A stretch of DNA of 64,000 bases from Chitinophaga agri. Its GTDB lineage: Bacteria > Bacteroidota > Bacteroidia > Chitinophagales > Chitinophagaceae. The stretch lies in contig NZ_CP048113.1 of NCBI RefSeq assembly GCF_010093065.1, forward strand, positions 2,480,001 to 2,544,000, read 5' to 3'. Under the pieces are notes generated by a model that was given only the letters and a program-made list of their open reading frames with translations, was not told the origin of the DNA and searched no databases. How positions within the stretch are numbered: the stretch's first letter is position 1; every line of letters starts with the position of its first letter. Positions 26,036 through 33,490 of the stretch are shown here, piece by piece. A program made the translations under genes and the position numbers.

Positions 26036-26400
26036 AGCAGGTAACATAATTGATCTTTAAGGTAAGGGAATTGGGTACAGGTAATAGCTATTGAGTATCA
26101 AACGCAATACACTCCTACTGTGTGAAATGTTGATTATAAACGACAATATTGGCTATTCTGCAAACTACTATATGAAGATGCTTATTTTGACTATTTCAGC
26201 AGTTGAAGCTACTGTTTTTGTTGGGTAATAGGGACGAACTATCGCCAACCTCCCTTTTACCTAATAGGGTTAACGCGTGACGCTTAGCGCTTTCGAACCG
26301 ATGCATCGGTGAAGGAGATTTGCGTTGCGCGTGATCGCTTAGCGCTGCACAAAGCTCCGAAAAATAAATAAGAAAGTCAATTTGTTCAAAATTTCTTATG

Positions 26401-26420
26401 ATGTAGGTTATAACCTACAT
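26401..26420. terminator. Perfect 20-bp palindrome between convergent integrase and XRE genes
   Basis: ATGTAGGTTATAACCTACAT is a perfect inverted repeat followed by TTTTTT on the plus strand. It can act as a terminator for the integrase transcript or as a binding site for the nearby regulator. A related palindrome lies 60 bp away. Confidence 0.45.
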
Positions 26421-26461
26421 TTTTTATCACAAAATCGGATGATCTGCCAATTAGTACAAGG

Positions 26462-26485
26462 AAAAGTAGGTTATAATCTACTTTT
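26462..26485. promoter_or_regulatory. Second related palindrome, near-perfect
   Basis: AAAAGTAGGTTATAATCTAC with TTTT, one G-T mismatch pair, shares the core GTAGGTTATAA with the palindrome at 26401. It lies just past the stop codon of the XRE gene, so it could be a terminator for it. Another similar string, AAGTATATTATAAACTACTT, occurs at 34661-34680 near attR, which argues for a sequence family bound by an element protein. Confidence 0.4.
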
Positions 26486-26498
26486 ATAAATGAGTTGA

Positions 26499-26741
26499 CT
26501 AAAGCGGATTTTTAGGCAAGAAGTCCTGGGGAGAACAGTTAAAGATTTTTGCCAACTCGTTTAAATGCCGAATATTATATTTATCTCTCCGCTTACTACT
26601 TTCAACATTTGAAACGAAGCTATCAGCCATACCCAGATGTTGAGACAAATCTATCTGCTTTAACTGGGCTTCTTCCCGGCGTTTCTTCACGCTTTGTATA
26701 ACGTACATATCTATATCCGAGGCATGAGGCTTAGTTTCCAT
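26499..26741 (-). CDS. XRE-family helix-turn-helix regulator
   Basis: 80 residues. The HTH_3 fold reads IQSVKKRREEAQLKQIDLSQ, then LGMADSFVSNVESSKRR and LNELAKIFNCSPQDFL, the standard helix order of Cro/CI-type repressors. Little is present beyond the DNA-binding domain (LPKNPL end). It probably controls element genes; an 18-bp palindrome lies 42-59 bp upstream of its ATG in the intergenic region shared with the small genes at 27132 onward, consistent with autoregulation. Confidence 0.85.
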   Translation of the reverse strand: METKPHASDIDMYVIQSVKKRREEAQLKQIDLSQHLGMADSFVSNVESSKRRDKYNIRHLNELAKIFNCSPQDFLPKNPL

Positions 26742-26782
26742 TGCTATTTTTCGTAAAGCACGAACAATGTGAATAACTTATC

Positions 26783-26800
26783 AACCGGACATGTCCGGTT
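26783..26800. promoter_or_regulatory. Operator candidate for the XRE regulator
   Basis: AACCGGACATGTCCGGTT is an 18-bp perfect palindrome standing out from an AT-rich background, 42 bp upstream of the XRE start codon. Perfect palindromes of this length are typical repressor sites. Binding is inferred from position and symmetry only. Confidence 0.5.
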
Positions 26801-26907
26801 TTAATATTTTTTATTATCTTTACTAAATAGCAATTATGACATGAATACATCTTAATAGCATATTCATAGAATTAAAATACTATAAGCGTGTTTGCTTTGC
26901 TTTCCGT

Positions 26908-27019
26908 TGCTGAAAACTGCGACCTTTCAAAAAACTACGGAGAGAATGAGGTAAATCGCCTATACTTGCATTGGTGTAGGCGTTCTTGTCCCGTAGTAGG
27001 GTGTCGCAGCCCTTCAGCA
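26908..27019 (+). ncRNA. Strongly structured nested-hairpin element, possible RNA
   Basis: Four stems nest around one axis: TGCTGAA/TTCAGCA (7 bp), CTGCGAC/GTCGCAG (7 bp), ACTACGG/CCGTAGT (7 bp) and CGCCTATAC/GTGTAGGCG (9 bp, one G-T), with loop TTGCATTG and asymmetric internal bulges. It lies between the XRE gene and the small genes starting at 27132, with no protein frame across it. It matches no RNA family that I recognise. It could be a small regulatory RNA, a leader for the rightward genes or a transfer/recombination site; strand is assigned to the rightward genes without further support. Confidence 0.5.
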
Positions 27020-27131
27020 CGATAAGAACTAACCTGCACCATTTTTATTTTCTTCAAGGTTAGCCCATCACGCCCTGTACATTCCATCAACTTCCATTTA
27101 CAAAACTGAATTACCAGATTCTTATCGGTAT

Positions 27132-27434
27132 ATGGGTAAAGTCATGCCACTATCTTCTGTCCTCAACAATATTGAATATAGATCATTGACTCTTAGAAGC
27201 ATTTTAAGGGAACAGATATGCGCGGAACTCGGCTGGTCAAATACAGAATATTATAACAGGCTAAAGATCCCGGATATAATTAATCATAGAAAAATGAATG
27301 TCAATTCAGCTTTAACACACGACGAACGTGTTAAAATACAAATAATTGCCAGAAGACTACTATCCGATTCTGGCCCAGATATGGCTAAACCCGCAGGCCA
27401 CATCCTCTTACGAGATTTACAAACCAACACTTAA
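27132..27434 (+). CDS. Small protein with the CxExxWSxxxYYxR element domain (paralog 1)
   Basis: 100 residues, beginning MGKVMPLSSVLNNIEY. The central part REQICAELGWSNTEYYNRLK, followed about 20 residues later by NSALTHDERVKIQIIARRL, aligns with the two proteins that follow. The W-S-x-x-x-Y-Y core reads like the recognition part of a small helix-turn-helix protein; the C-terminal helix resembles that of the other two. Function unknown. It is the first of three tandem same-strand genes behind the structured element at 26908-27019. Confidence 0.55.
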   Translation: MGKVMPLSSVLNNIEYRSLTLRSILREQICAELGWSNTEYYNRLKIPDIINHRKMNVNSALTHDERVKIQIIARRLLSDSGPDMAKPAGHILLRDLQTNT

Positions 27435-27446
27435 TCAGAAAATATC

Positions 27447-27755
27447 ATGACAGAAAGAAAACATCACCAGCAGTATGAAAATCCTGGCAATCTACTGTAT
27501 GACATGAAATTACTGCTAACGGAACTACCGTTGAAATTTCGTGAAATAACCTCCCATGAATGTGCATGGAGTCTTCCAACTTACTATCGGAAAATGCGAC
27601 CATCGACAAATGAAGGCAATACAAGCTCTAATCTCTCCAATGCAGAGGTTAGCATGGTTTTCACAGTAATGGACGGTATAGTAAATGATTTTGTAAGAGA
27701 ATATGAAGAATACAAAGCGGAAAAGCAGAAAAACATATCCGAAATGGACTCCTGA
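27447..27755 (+). CDS. Small protein with the HECAWSxxTYYRKMR domain (paralog 2)
   Basis: 102 residues. The middle part FREITSHECAWSLPTYYRKM, then SSNLSNAEVSMVFTVMDGI, is clearly related to the neighbouring 27820-28362 protein (shared CHEC/HEC-W-S-x-x-TYYRK and SNLSNA). Gap of 12 bp from the preceding gene, so an operon is likely. Ends with a Lys/Glu-rich tail. No named family recognised. Confidence 0.6.
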   Translation: MTERKHHQQYENPGNLLYDMKLLLTELPLKFREITSHECAWSLPTYYRKMRPSTNEGNTSSNLSNAEVSMVFTVMDGIVNDFVREYEEYKAEKQKNISEMDS

Positions 27756-27819
27756 TAAGGAGTGGCTTGATAGACATCCAAGGAAAATTTTAAGCACAAC
27801 TAAGGGTAAAGAACTATCA

Positions 27820-28362
27820 ATGTCCTTTAGAACGTTATATGATCAACTGAATAGTGCCAGTCATATCTATGAGCAGCATATCAATGCCGCTCGTTCTCTT
27901 CTATTTAAGAAGCTTCTAAAAATCATAAATTGTATTCATGATTATGAAGAAATTCTTTCCACATGTGATTGGAATCTCAGAACTCCGGTTTCAATACAAA
28001 ACTGGGGAAGTGTTTCTGTTAGTAATCTTTTGGCAGATAGTGATGGACGATTTTTCGAACTGGTACGTAAATTAGACAGAGACCGTCAAGACGTATTAAG
28101 GAATCTTTTTCATGCTAAACCCAAACGGAAAATCATTTCCAGAGAGCAAAATCTCCTGAAAAAACTGGACCAACATATTAGTGCATTTAATACTCGCTTT
28201 CGCGATAGTGTATGTCATGAATGCAACTGGTCAATTGGAACTTATTACAGGAAAATTCGGAAGTTTAATTGCCATTATCTTTATCAGGGAGACTATACAT
28301 ACTCAAACTTATCGAACGCCAAGAAAGAAATGATAATAAAAGTCCTTACCGAAGAAATATAA
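27820..28362 (+). CDS. Protein with N-terminal helical part and C-terminal CHECNWSxxTYYRKIR domain (paralog 3)
   Basis: 180 residues when started at 27820 (MSFRTLYDQL). An in-frame ATG at 27703 would extend it by 39 residues but would overlap the preceding gene by 53 bp. The N-terminal ~90 residues are helical and unrecognised; the C-terminal part FRDSVCHECNWSIGTYYRKI with SNLSNAKKEMIIKVLTEEI repeats the domain of the two upstream proteins. The gene ends about 760 bp before the reverse transcriptase. An unknown, element-specific family. Confidence 0.55.
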   Translation: MSFRTLYDQLNSASHIYEQHINAARSLLFKKLLKIINCIHDYEEILSTCDWNLRTPVSIQNWGSVSVSNLLADSDGRFFELVRKLDRDRQDVLRNLFHAKPKRKIISREQNLLKKLDQHISAFNTRFRDSVCHECNWSIGTYYRKIRKFNCHYLYQGDYTYSNLSNAKKEMIIKVLTEEI

Positions 28363-28567
28363 TAATCTCTGGGCAGTTATGATGAAATATGGCATATAAC
28401 GTCCTTCTACAGAGCCTCTCATTCAAAGAGTGGATAGCTAACCATAAATTTCACTTACCCTTTAATGACAAACGGTCGTCAATTTGCCACAAAGACACGA
28501 CAAGATGTCAGTATGATATTTTGTTCTTTTTTGGTCTAGTTTTTGCATCAGTCCGCCTCATGAGAGC

Positions 28568-28673
28568 TTGTCACGAGAAGGCGTAAGTCATCTTTTGGCA
28601 CGATTGCCCAAGGACTTCATAGACTTGTGTTGTTAATTAGGACTCTGTTCTATTGCATCAAGTTTATCTGTTC
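28568..28673 (+). repeat. 106-bp direct repeat, copy 1
   Basis: From TTGTCACGAGAAGG to TTTATCTGTTC, identical base for base to 28925-29030. The interior can fold (TTGGC against GCCCAA inside AAGTC/GACTT). Both copies lie in the same orientation as the reverse transcriptase. Confidence 0.85.
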
Positions 28674-28924
28674 CATGTGTAACCTGATGGAATCCGCTAT
28701 GCATGACGGCATACCTATAGATATAGTGGAAGCAGGAGCCTTTAAAGAGGGCGCGCACAGGCAATCGGTCATTGTGGATAAAAAATTTTGTTGATTCAAA
28801 AAAATCCTCACCTTTACAGATGAAACATCGTTTACAGTCTGCTACTGGTACTCGACAGACTCAAAAAACGCGATCGATAGTACCCCATCCAATTCTAGTC
28901 TTTGTGAACAAACAAAGATGGTAT

Positions 28925-29030
28925 TTGTCACGAGAAGGCGTAAGTCATCTTTTGGCACGATTGCCCAAGGACTTCATAGACTTGTGTTGTTAATTAGGAC
29001 TCTGTTCTATTGCATCAAGTTTATCTGTTC
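28925..29030 (+). repeat. 106-bp direct repeat, copy 2
   Basis: Identical to copy 1 at 28568-28673; its end lies 90 bp before the reverse-transcriptase start codon. The 251-bp spacer between the copies is unique within the window. Confidence 0.85.
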
Positions 29031-29120
29031 TAGCTTACCGTAATGCTGTCATGCTGATATTTCTATCAATCTAAGGACATTACAATAAATAATAGGAAAC
29101 GAAGCTATCTATTCGCCTAT

Positions 29121-30434
29121 ATGCTACTACAACAATTAGCTCCAGAAGAATTTCTCTTAGATAAAGCCTGGAGATTTATAAATAAGGATAACCTCGAATC
29201 ATTCGGAATTTCCGGCGAGACGATCGCAATTTTTAAAGCTAATCTAGCAACAAAAATCCCATCCATTTCAAAGCAGCTGATTACTAAGGAATACAAGTTC
29301 TCTCCGACAAGAGCTTATGTAATTCCCAAAGACAATGGCAAGTTAAGACCCCTTCAAATTCCTGAAGTCAGAGATAGAGTGGTACTTAAGGGTATAGCAA
29401 TCATTTTAGAGGATATTTTAAACCCATTATTGTCATTCAGCAAAGACTACAGCTTCGCATATCAAAAAAAGATGGGGGTAAAAGATGCGGTCTTGAAAAT
29501 GGTTGAATATTACAATCAAGGATACACTACAATCTTAGAAGCTGACATAAAAGACTTCTTCCCATCGGTTAATAGGATGGAGCTCCTTAACACACTTTTT
29601 TCCCATCTTACAGATGACAGTTTAAATGATTTGATAACTCAGGGAATTAGTCAAAAAATAGACGGTCTTGACAAGATTGAGTCTAGACACCGGAAATTAT
29701 TTCATAATAATGGTATTCCTCAAGGAAATCCCCTTTCACCGCTTTTTTCTAATCTTTATCTGCGACCATTCGATGAACGGATGATCAATGAAGGATTTAA
29801 ACTGATCCGTTATGCAGATGACTTCATCGTCATGTGCAAAGATTCTGAAGAAGCTCACAAAGCATGGAATATAGCAAGTGAAGTCCTCGAAGGACAGCTA
29901 AAACTAGAGTTACACAAACTAGACAATAACCCTGGCTCAAAAACCAGAATAGTTAAGCTTCCCGACTACAGCTTTTCTTTTTTATCCGTCGCTTTCGACG
30001 GAACCTCTATATATCCAAGTGTTAAAAGTGTTGAACGCTTTATCCAAAGAATTAATAAATTATGTAATCTACATACAGAAAGTCCTGATGTTTTAACATT
30101 ATTAACAAGAATGAAGAATACGTTGGACGGATGGATTTCCGCATATAGCTACACAGAAGTAGAAAGACGTATTGATCAGATTGATAATGCAATAAACGAG
30201 CAGATACTAAATGCACTAACAAGACTCGATTGGCACCTAAAAGCCAAAACCCTTGGCAAAGTTCCTTTAAAACAGAGAAAACAAAAATTGTCAGGTCAGG
30301 TTATTTCAAGCAGGCAACGAACCAATTCAGGAGTTCCACAGTGCAAAGATATTTTAGAAAGAAGACGGGAAGAAGACATAAAGAAAAAGGGCACCCAAAA
30401 AGAACCGCAACCTATAGAAACAGTTACTCAATAA
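29121..30434 (+). CDS. Group-II-like reverse transcriptase (not an intron, retron or DGR type by motif)
   Basis: 437 residues. RT motifs in order: YVIPKDNGKLRPLQIPEVRDR, the FFPS motif with Asp in EADIKDFFPSVN (140-151), G-I-P-Q-G-N-P-L-S-P (198-207), catalytic YADD (231-234) and a FSFLSVAF strand where group II enzymes have FLGF. A maturase/thumb-like helical region follows (about 305-370, with LDGWISAYSYTEVERR), ending in a charged tail. QGxxxSP argues against a DGR enzyme; I see no NAxxH or VTG of retrons, and no intron domain V beside it. Two overlapping unknown genes follow, suggesting a three-gene RT system. Function, including phage defence, is inference. Confidence 0.85.
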   Translation: MLLQQLAPEEFLLDKAWRFINKDNLESFGISGETIAIFKANLATKIPSISKQLITKEYKFSPTRAYVIPKDNGKLRPLQIPEVRDRVVLKGIAIILEDILNPLLSFSKDYSFAYQKKMGVKDAVLKMVEYYNQGYTTILEADIKDFFPSVNRMELLNTLFSHLTDDSLNDLITQGISQKIDGLDKIESRHRKLFHNNGIPQGNPLSPLFSNLYLRPFDERMINEGFKLIRYADDFIVMCKDSEEAHKAWNIASEVLEGQLKLELHKLDNNPGSKTRIVKLPDYSFSFLSVAFDGTSIYPSVKSVERFIQRINKLCNLHTESPDVLTLLTRMKNTLDGWISAYSYTEVERRIDQIDNAINEQILNALTRLDWHLKAKTLGKVPLKQRKQKLSGQVISSRQRTNSGVPQCKDILERRREEDIKKKGTQKEPQPIETVTQ

Positions 30435-30541
30435 TCACTGCTTTAGCATCCGATATTATACCTTATCTTGCTGTTGAAAGCAGGAGATATTAAAATCACA
30501 TAAATCTCCATTACCAAACAATTATTCCATACCACTGAACT

Positions 30542-30967
30542 ATGAGTTATAAATTCCCAAGTGTAAAACTAAATAAGCAAGGACTCTTTGGACCTACTCA
30601 AAGAAAACACTATTATAAACCCGTTACCTATCACAATAAATCTGCTAATAATAACCTGCATAAAACCAAATGGGTGTTAAAACAAAACGAGCAGTATGAG
30701 GCTTTTCGGGTTTCTGACGAAGCGGTGTGGCATTGCGATAAGAATTGCGGTTTGTTTTCAATTCTCAATAAAGGTGAAGTTATCCAAGGCAGTAATGATG
30801 AACGACTCTCTTTCTTTCCTACCCCGAATAATTCGATCGATGCATGGCATGGCTACCCAGTTGACACAAGCCAATATGAACCAAGTACAGAGCTAGTTGA
30901 CAGGTGGTTTGAAGAAGCTATTATTGATGAAAGAATTAGAATTAAAATACTAAAAGCTCAACTATGA
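30542..30967 (+). CDS. Unknown protein of the RT operon, 141 aa
   Basis: No family recognised. The sequence starts MSYKFPSVKLNKQGLFGPTQ and has a basic, aromatic N-terminal part, then FRVSDEAVWHCDKNCGLFSI with two nearby cysteines and a His, and an acidic C-terminal helix (DRWFEEAIIDERIRIKILKA). It lies 107 bp behind the reverse transcriptase and its last bases ATGA overlap the start of the next gene, so it is translated with it. Shape suggests a small adaptor or nucleic-acid-binding subunit, without direct support. Confidence 0.6.
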   Translation: MSYKFPSVKLNKQGLFGPTQRKHYYKPVTYHNKSANNNLHKTKWVLKQNEQYEAFRVSDEAVWHCDKNCGLFSILNKGEVIQGSNDERLSFFPTPNNSIDAWHGYPVDTSQYEPSTELVDRWFEEAIIDERIRIKILKAQL

Positions 30968-32190
30968 AAACAATAAAATTTTCTATTGAGGTCAACGCGA
31001 TCGACAGCTACATATACAGTGGTCACATTTTCCTTGTGCTAATTGATGGAAGACTTGTTTTTGCTCCGCTTAGTAAGATAATGTGGAGATTAGTTAGTAA
31101 ATATCCTGAATTCGAAAATTTACTGAGGCTTTCCTTCCAACGCAATGACTATCTTTCGAATAAGCAAAGCGACTTATTTTGGGGCGTTGGACAACTTAGA
31201 AATGTATTCGCTAAACTCTGGGAAAAAGCAACTGAAGAAATAGACTTTCTAATAGAATTCAACGAGGAAGATTTCAAAGTTATTTCGGAGATACCTTCAA
31301 TGCCCGTGCTTGATATGAAATTATATGCAATGAGGATGTATGTAGGGTGTAAAGAAGGTCTTTATGAAATATTGTTAAATCCAGAAGAAGATAAATATAC
31401 TTTACACCCCTCGAAGCCTGAAAAGAGATTTGATGTAAAAGTCACAAACCTTAATGCTAAATCAGGTGAAGTAATAATATCAGCAAATAATGATGGCCTT
31501 TTCCATGGCAGTTTTTTAAATGAAAGAAACAAACTTCGCGTAGAAGAAAAAGCAGTCGCTAACAAATCTATCAGAACTGGTTGGTCTAGCTATGACGTAA
31601 TAAACTATGATGCCCCCAGCTCATTTGAATATTTTGTAAATGAAACAACGCCGATCAAAGAGAAACCAGCATACTCCAAATTTGATGAATTTACCGAAAG
31701 AAAAAGAATAACTGAATTCGGAAAATCAAAGTTCGGTGTGTCTCAACTTCTTGAAAGATCAAATATTAGAAAAGATGACATCAGCTATTGCTTCAATAGT
31801 TCAGGAACAGGCTTCTTCTTTTTAAAGGATGGAAGATTCGTCAATATCAATCTAAATAAAGACGATAAAACAGATTTATATTTCAAATCCAGAACTAATG
31901 ACTTACCTACACTTGAATCCTTTCCAAGCAAATCGAATCGGCCAATCTCAACATGTATAGTACCAAGAGGATGTGTTGTTGAATTTTTTGATAAAGTTGT
32001 ACTCTATCAAAATTCAAAAGCAAAAGTAATTGAGACGTCTCCAACTATAAATATACGAACCTATCCAAGTTCAATTCGATATAAAAATTTAATAAGCGTA
32101 ACAAAAGATGACTATATTACTTTGCATTCAATTTATCCATTCGTTGAAGAAACAAATGATTTTAGGTTAGATACATTAGATTTTGAATAG
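30964..32190 (+). CDS. Unknown protein of the RT operon, 408 aa, beta-repeat-like
   Basis: No family recognised. The chain is rich in strands and short turns (for example GHIFLVLIDGRLVFAPLSKI, EGLYEILLNPEEDKYTL, SGTGFFFLKDGRFVNINLNK), a pattern of beta-propeller or similar repeat folds. No signal peptide or membrane segment, so cytoplasmic. It overlaps the preceding gene by 4 bases (ATGA), marking a coupled operon. It ends 145 bp before the convergent stop of the opposing pair. A scaffold or sensor role would be inference only. Confidence 0.6.
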   Translation: MKTIKFSIEVNAIDSYIYSGHIFLVLIDGRLVFAPLSKIMWRLVSKYPEFENLLRLSFQRNDYLSNKQSDLFWGVGQLRNVFAKLWEKATEEIDFLIEFNEEDFKVISEIPSMPVLDMKLYAMRMYVGCKEGLYEILLNPEEDKYTLHPSKPEKRFDVKVTNLNAKSGEVIISANNDGLFHGSFLNERNKLRVEEKAVANKSIRTGWSSYDVINYDAPSSFEYFVNETTPIKEKPAYSKFDEFTERKRITEFGKSKFGVSQLLERSNIRKDDISYCFNSSGTGFFFLKDGRFVNINLNKDDKTDLYFKSRTNDLPTLESFPSKSNRPISTCIVPRGCVVEFFDKVVLYQNSKAKVIETSPTINIRTYPSSIRYKNLISVTKDDYITLHSIYPFVEETNDFRLDTLDFE

Positions 32191-32335
32191 TGCAGTGTGA
32201 GTCAGCTCAAATTACGTCGTCACCTATCAAACGTCTAAATATACTTGCGACTCAAAGTACGCCCCAATTCATGGCGATATTCCGTGTTATATAAACAACT
32301 TACACACAGTAACTATATGATATAACTTTAACCAT

Positions 32336-33490
32336 TTAATCAATTACTTTAAATGCCGGATTATCAATGTATCGCTGCCGGTTTTGTGTCTTTAAGTTTC
32401 CTGTTATTTTTATATTTTTACCTTCCTCGAATGCCAGCATGGCTTCATGCAAATTCTTCCCTTCCAAGATCACTTTTGCACTAACAGCTTTTTCATCATC
32501 ACTTATAAACCTAAACGTGATCTCTCCATCTTGCCTATTGCTTATATCAGGATTCGCTCGAATTTGGGAAATTTTCCCTACGTAATCACCTTGTGTTTCT
32601 ATTACATTGGGTCTCATACGCTCGATAATTTCTTTTATTGGTTCAATATAATCACGTGTTAATGATACCAAATTAGGCACATTTGTAGGAGGAGGAATTG
32701 TTGGGGCCCAACTCGCCAAAATTTCGATATTTGCATTTTGTGTTAGCTCATTTAGTTCGACTATCGATTCCAAAAAATTACCACTGATAAGACTCTCGTT
32801 ATCCGCCTTAATTAGATTATCTAAAGACCCTTGCTCGATATTTCGCTTTACCGTTTCTATCGAAGTCATCAAACGCTTAGTTACTTTACGAGTAAGAGAT
32901 TCAACCAAGGCATCTTCTGATGAGAAAAGGGATAGTTGTACAGGTCTTTCATCATCAGACGGTTTTATGAAAGGACAAACAATAGAAGCAACATAACTAC
33001 CTCGTTCACTCTGCCCTAGAAAACAAGCATCGATAAATTGCAATGCTGATTTATAAGCGATACGTTTATGATATAAAGATGGAACTATTATATCACTTGC
33101 CGAGCAAAGCAACGATTTTTTTGCGCTTTCTAATAATTCAAACCCTGTCTTTAATGGAATAAGTCCTATTTGAGTTGATTCATCGTCAACTCTATATCTA
33201 ACAATATCAGCCGGGGGAGCAATCAAATCATTGATTACCTGCCACTCGTCTCTATTCTCATATAAAGCAACTTTCCTTATTGCAGAAAATACTGTCTGCC
33301 GATAATCGGCAAATTCACGGGATAACGGCAGCATTATATCCAGTTTCGAATCGTCATTGGGGGAGAAAAAAATGGCTACTGACTGATTATTTGTTGGCAT
33401 TTTTTTCCATCCTCTAAGCGATAAATATTGTTGCAAAGTCGCGAAGCTGACGTTATCAACTATATCCAATATTTTTTGGTTATATGTCAT
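32336..33490 (-). CDS. Unknown protein paired with DUF4365 gene, 384 aa
   Basis: No family recognised. The start is coupled to the DUF4365 gene by a 4-base overlap. The N-terminal third (MTYNQKILDIVDNVSFATLQ) is followed by a region with QLSLFSSEDALVESLTRKV, then helices, and a C-terminal part of about 95 residues (ETQGDYVGKISQIR, EITFRFISDDEKAVSAKVIL, KNIKITGNLKTQNRQRYID) that looks like an OB-fold-type beta barrel. Cytoplasmic. The arrangement suggests a two-gene module with its nuclease-like neighbour, reading against the RT operon. Confidence 0.55.
   Translation of the reverse strand: MTYNQKILDIVDNVSFATLQQYLSLRGWKKMPTNNQSVAIFFSPNDDSKLDIMLPLSREFADYRQTVFSAIRKVALYENRDEWQVINDLIAPPADIVRYRVDDESTQIGLIPLKTGFELLESAKKSLLCSASDIIVPSLYHKRIAYKSALQFIDACFLGQSERGSYVASIVCPFIKPSDDERPVQLSLFSSEDALVESLTRKVTKRLMTSIETVKRNIEQGSLDNLIKADNESLISGNFLESIVELNELTQNANIEILASWAPTIPPPTNVPNLVSLTRDYIEPIKEIIERMRPNVIETQGDYVGKISQIRANPDISNRQDGEITFRFISDDEKAVSAKVILEGKNLHEAMLAFEEGKNIKITGNLKTQNRQRYIDNPAFKVID

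Larger units (their letters stand above)
28363..29120. other. 758-bp region with repeated sequence upstream of the reverse transcriptase
   Basis: Holds two identical 106-bp repeats and no gene that I can defend. Short frames exist (28389-28586, ending inside the first repeat, and 28772-28993, ending inside the second), but neither resembles a protein family. The position directly before a reverse transcriptase is where template or other non-coding RNAs of RT-based systems are normally located. Confidence 0.5.

Noticed and set aside
28389..28586. 65-codon frame before the repeats
   Set aside because: It ends inside the repeat and resembles no protein; too weak to call as a gene.
28568..29030. 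Diversity-generating retroelement (template/variable repeat pair)
   Set aside because: The two repeats are identical, with no adenine-specific changes, and the RT motif is QGxxxSP rather than the SQ form of DGR enzymes. No target lectin-fold gene carries a copy.
29121..30434. Retron reverse transcriptase
   Set aside because: The retron-specific NAxxH and VTG motifs are not seen; the chain also has a maturase-like thumb extension.
28363..30541. Group II intron encoding its RT
   Set aside because: I found no domain V-like hairpin after the gene and no clear intron 5' end; the following genes are not interrupted host genes.
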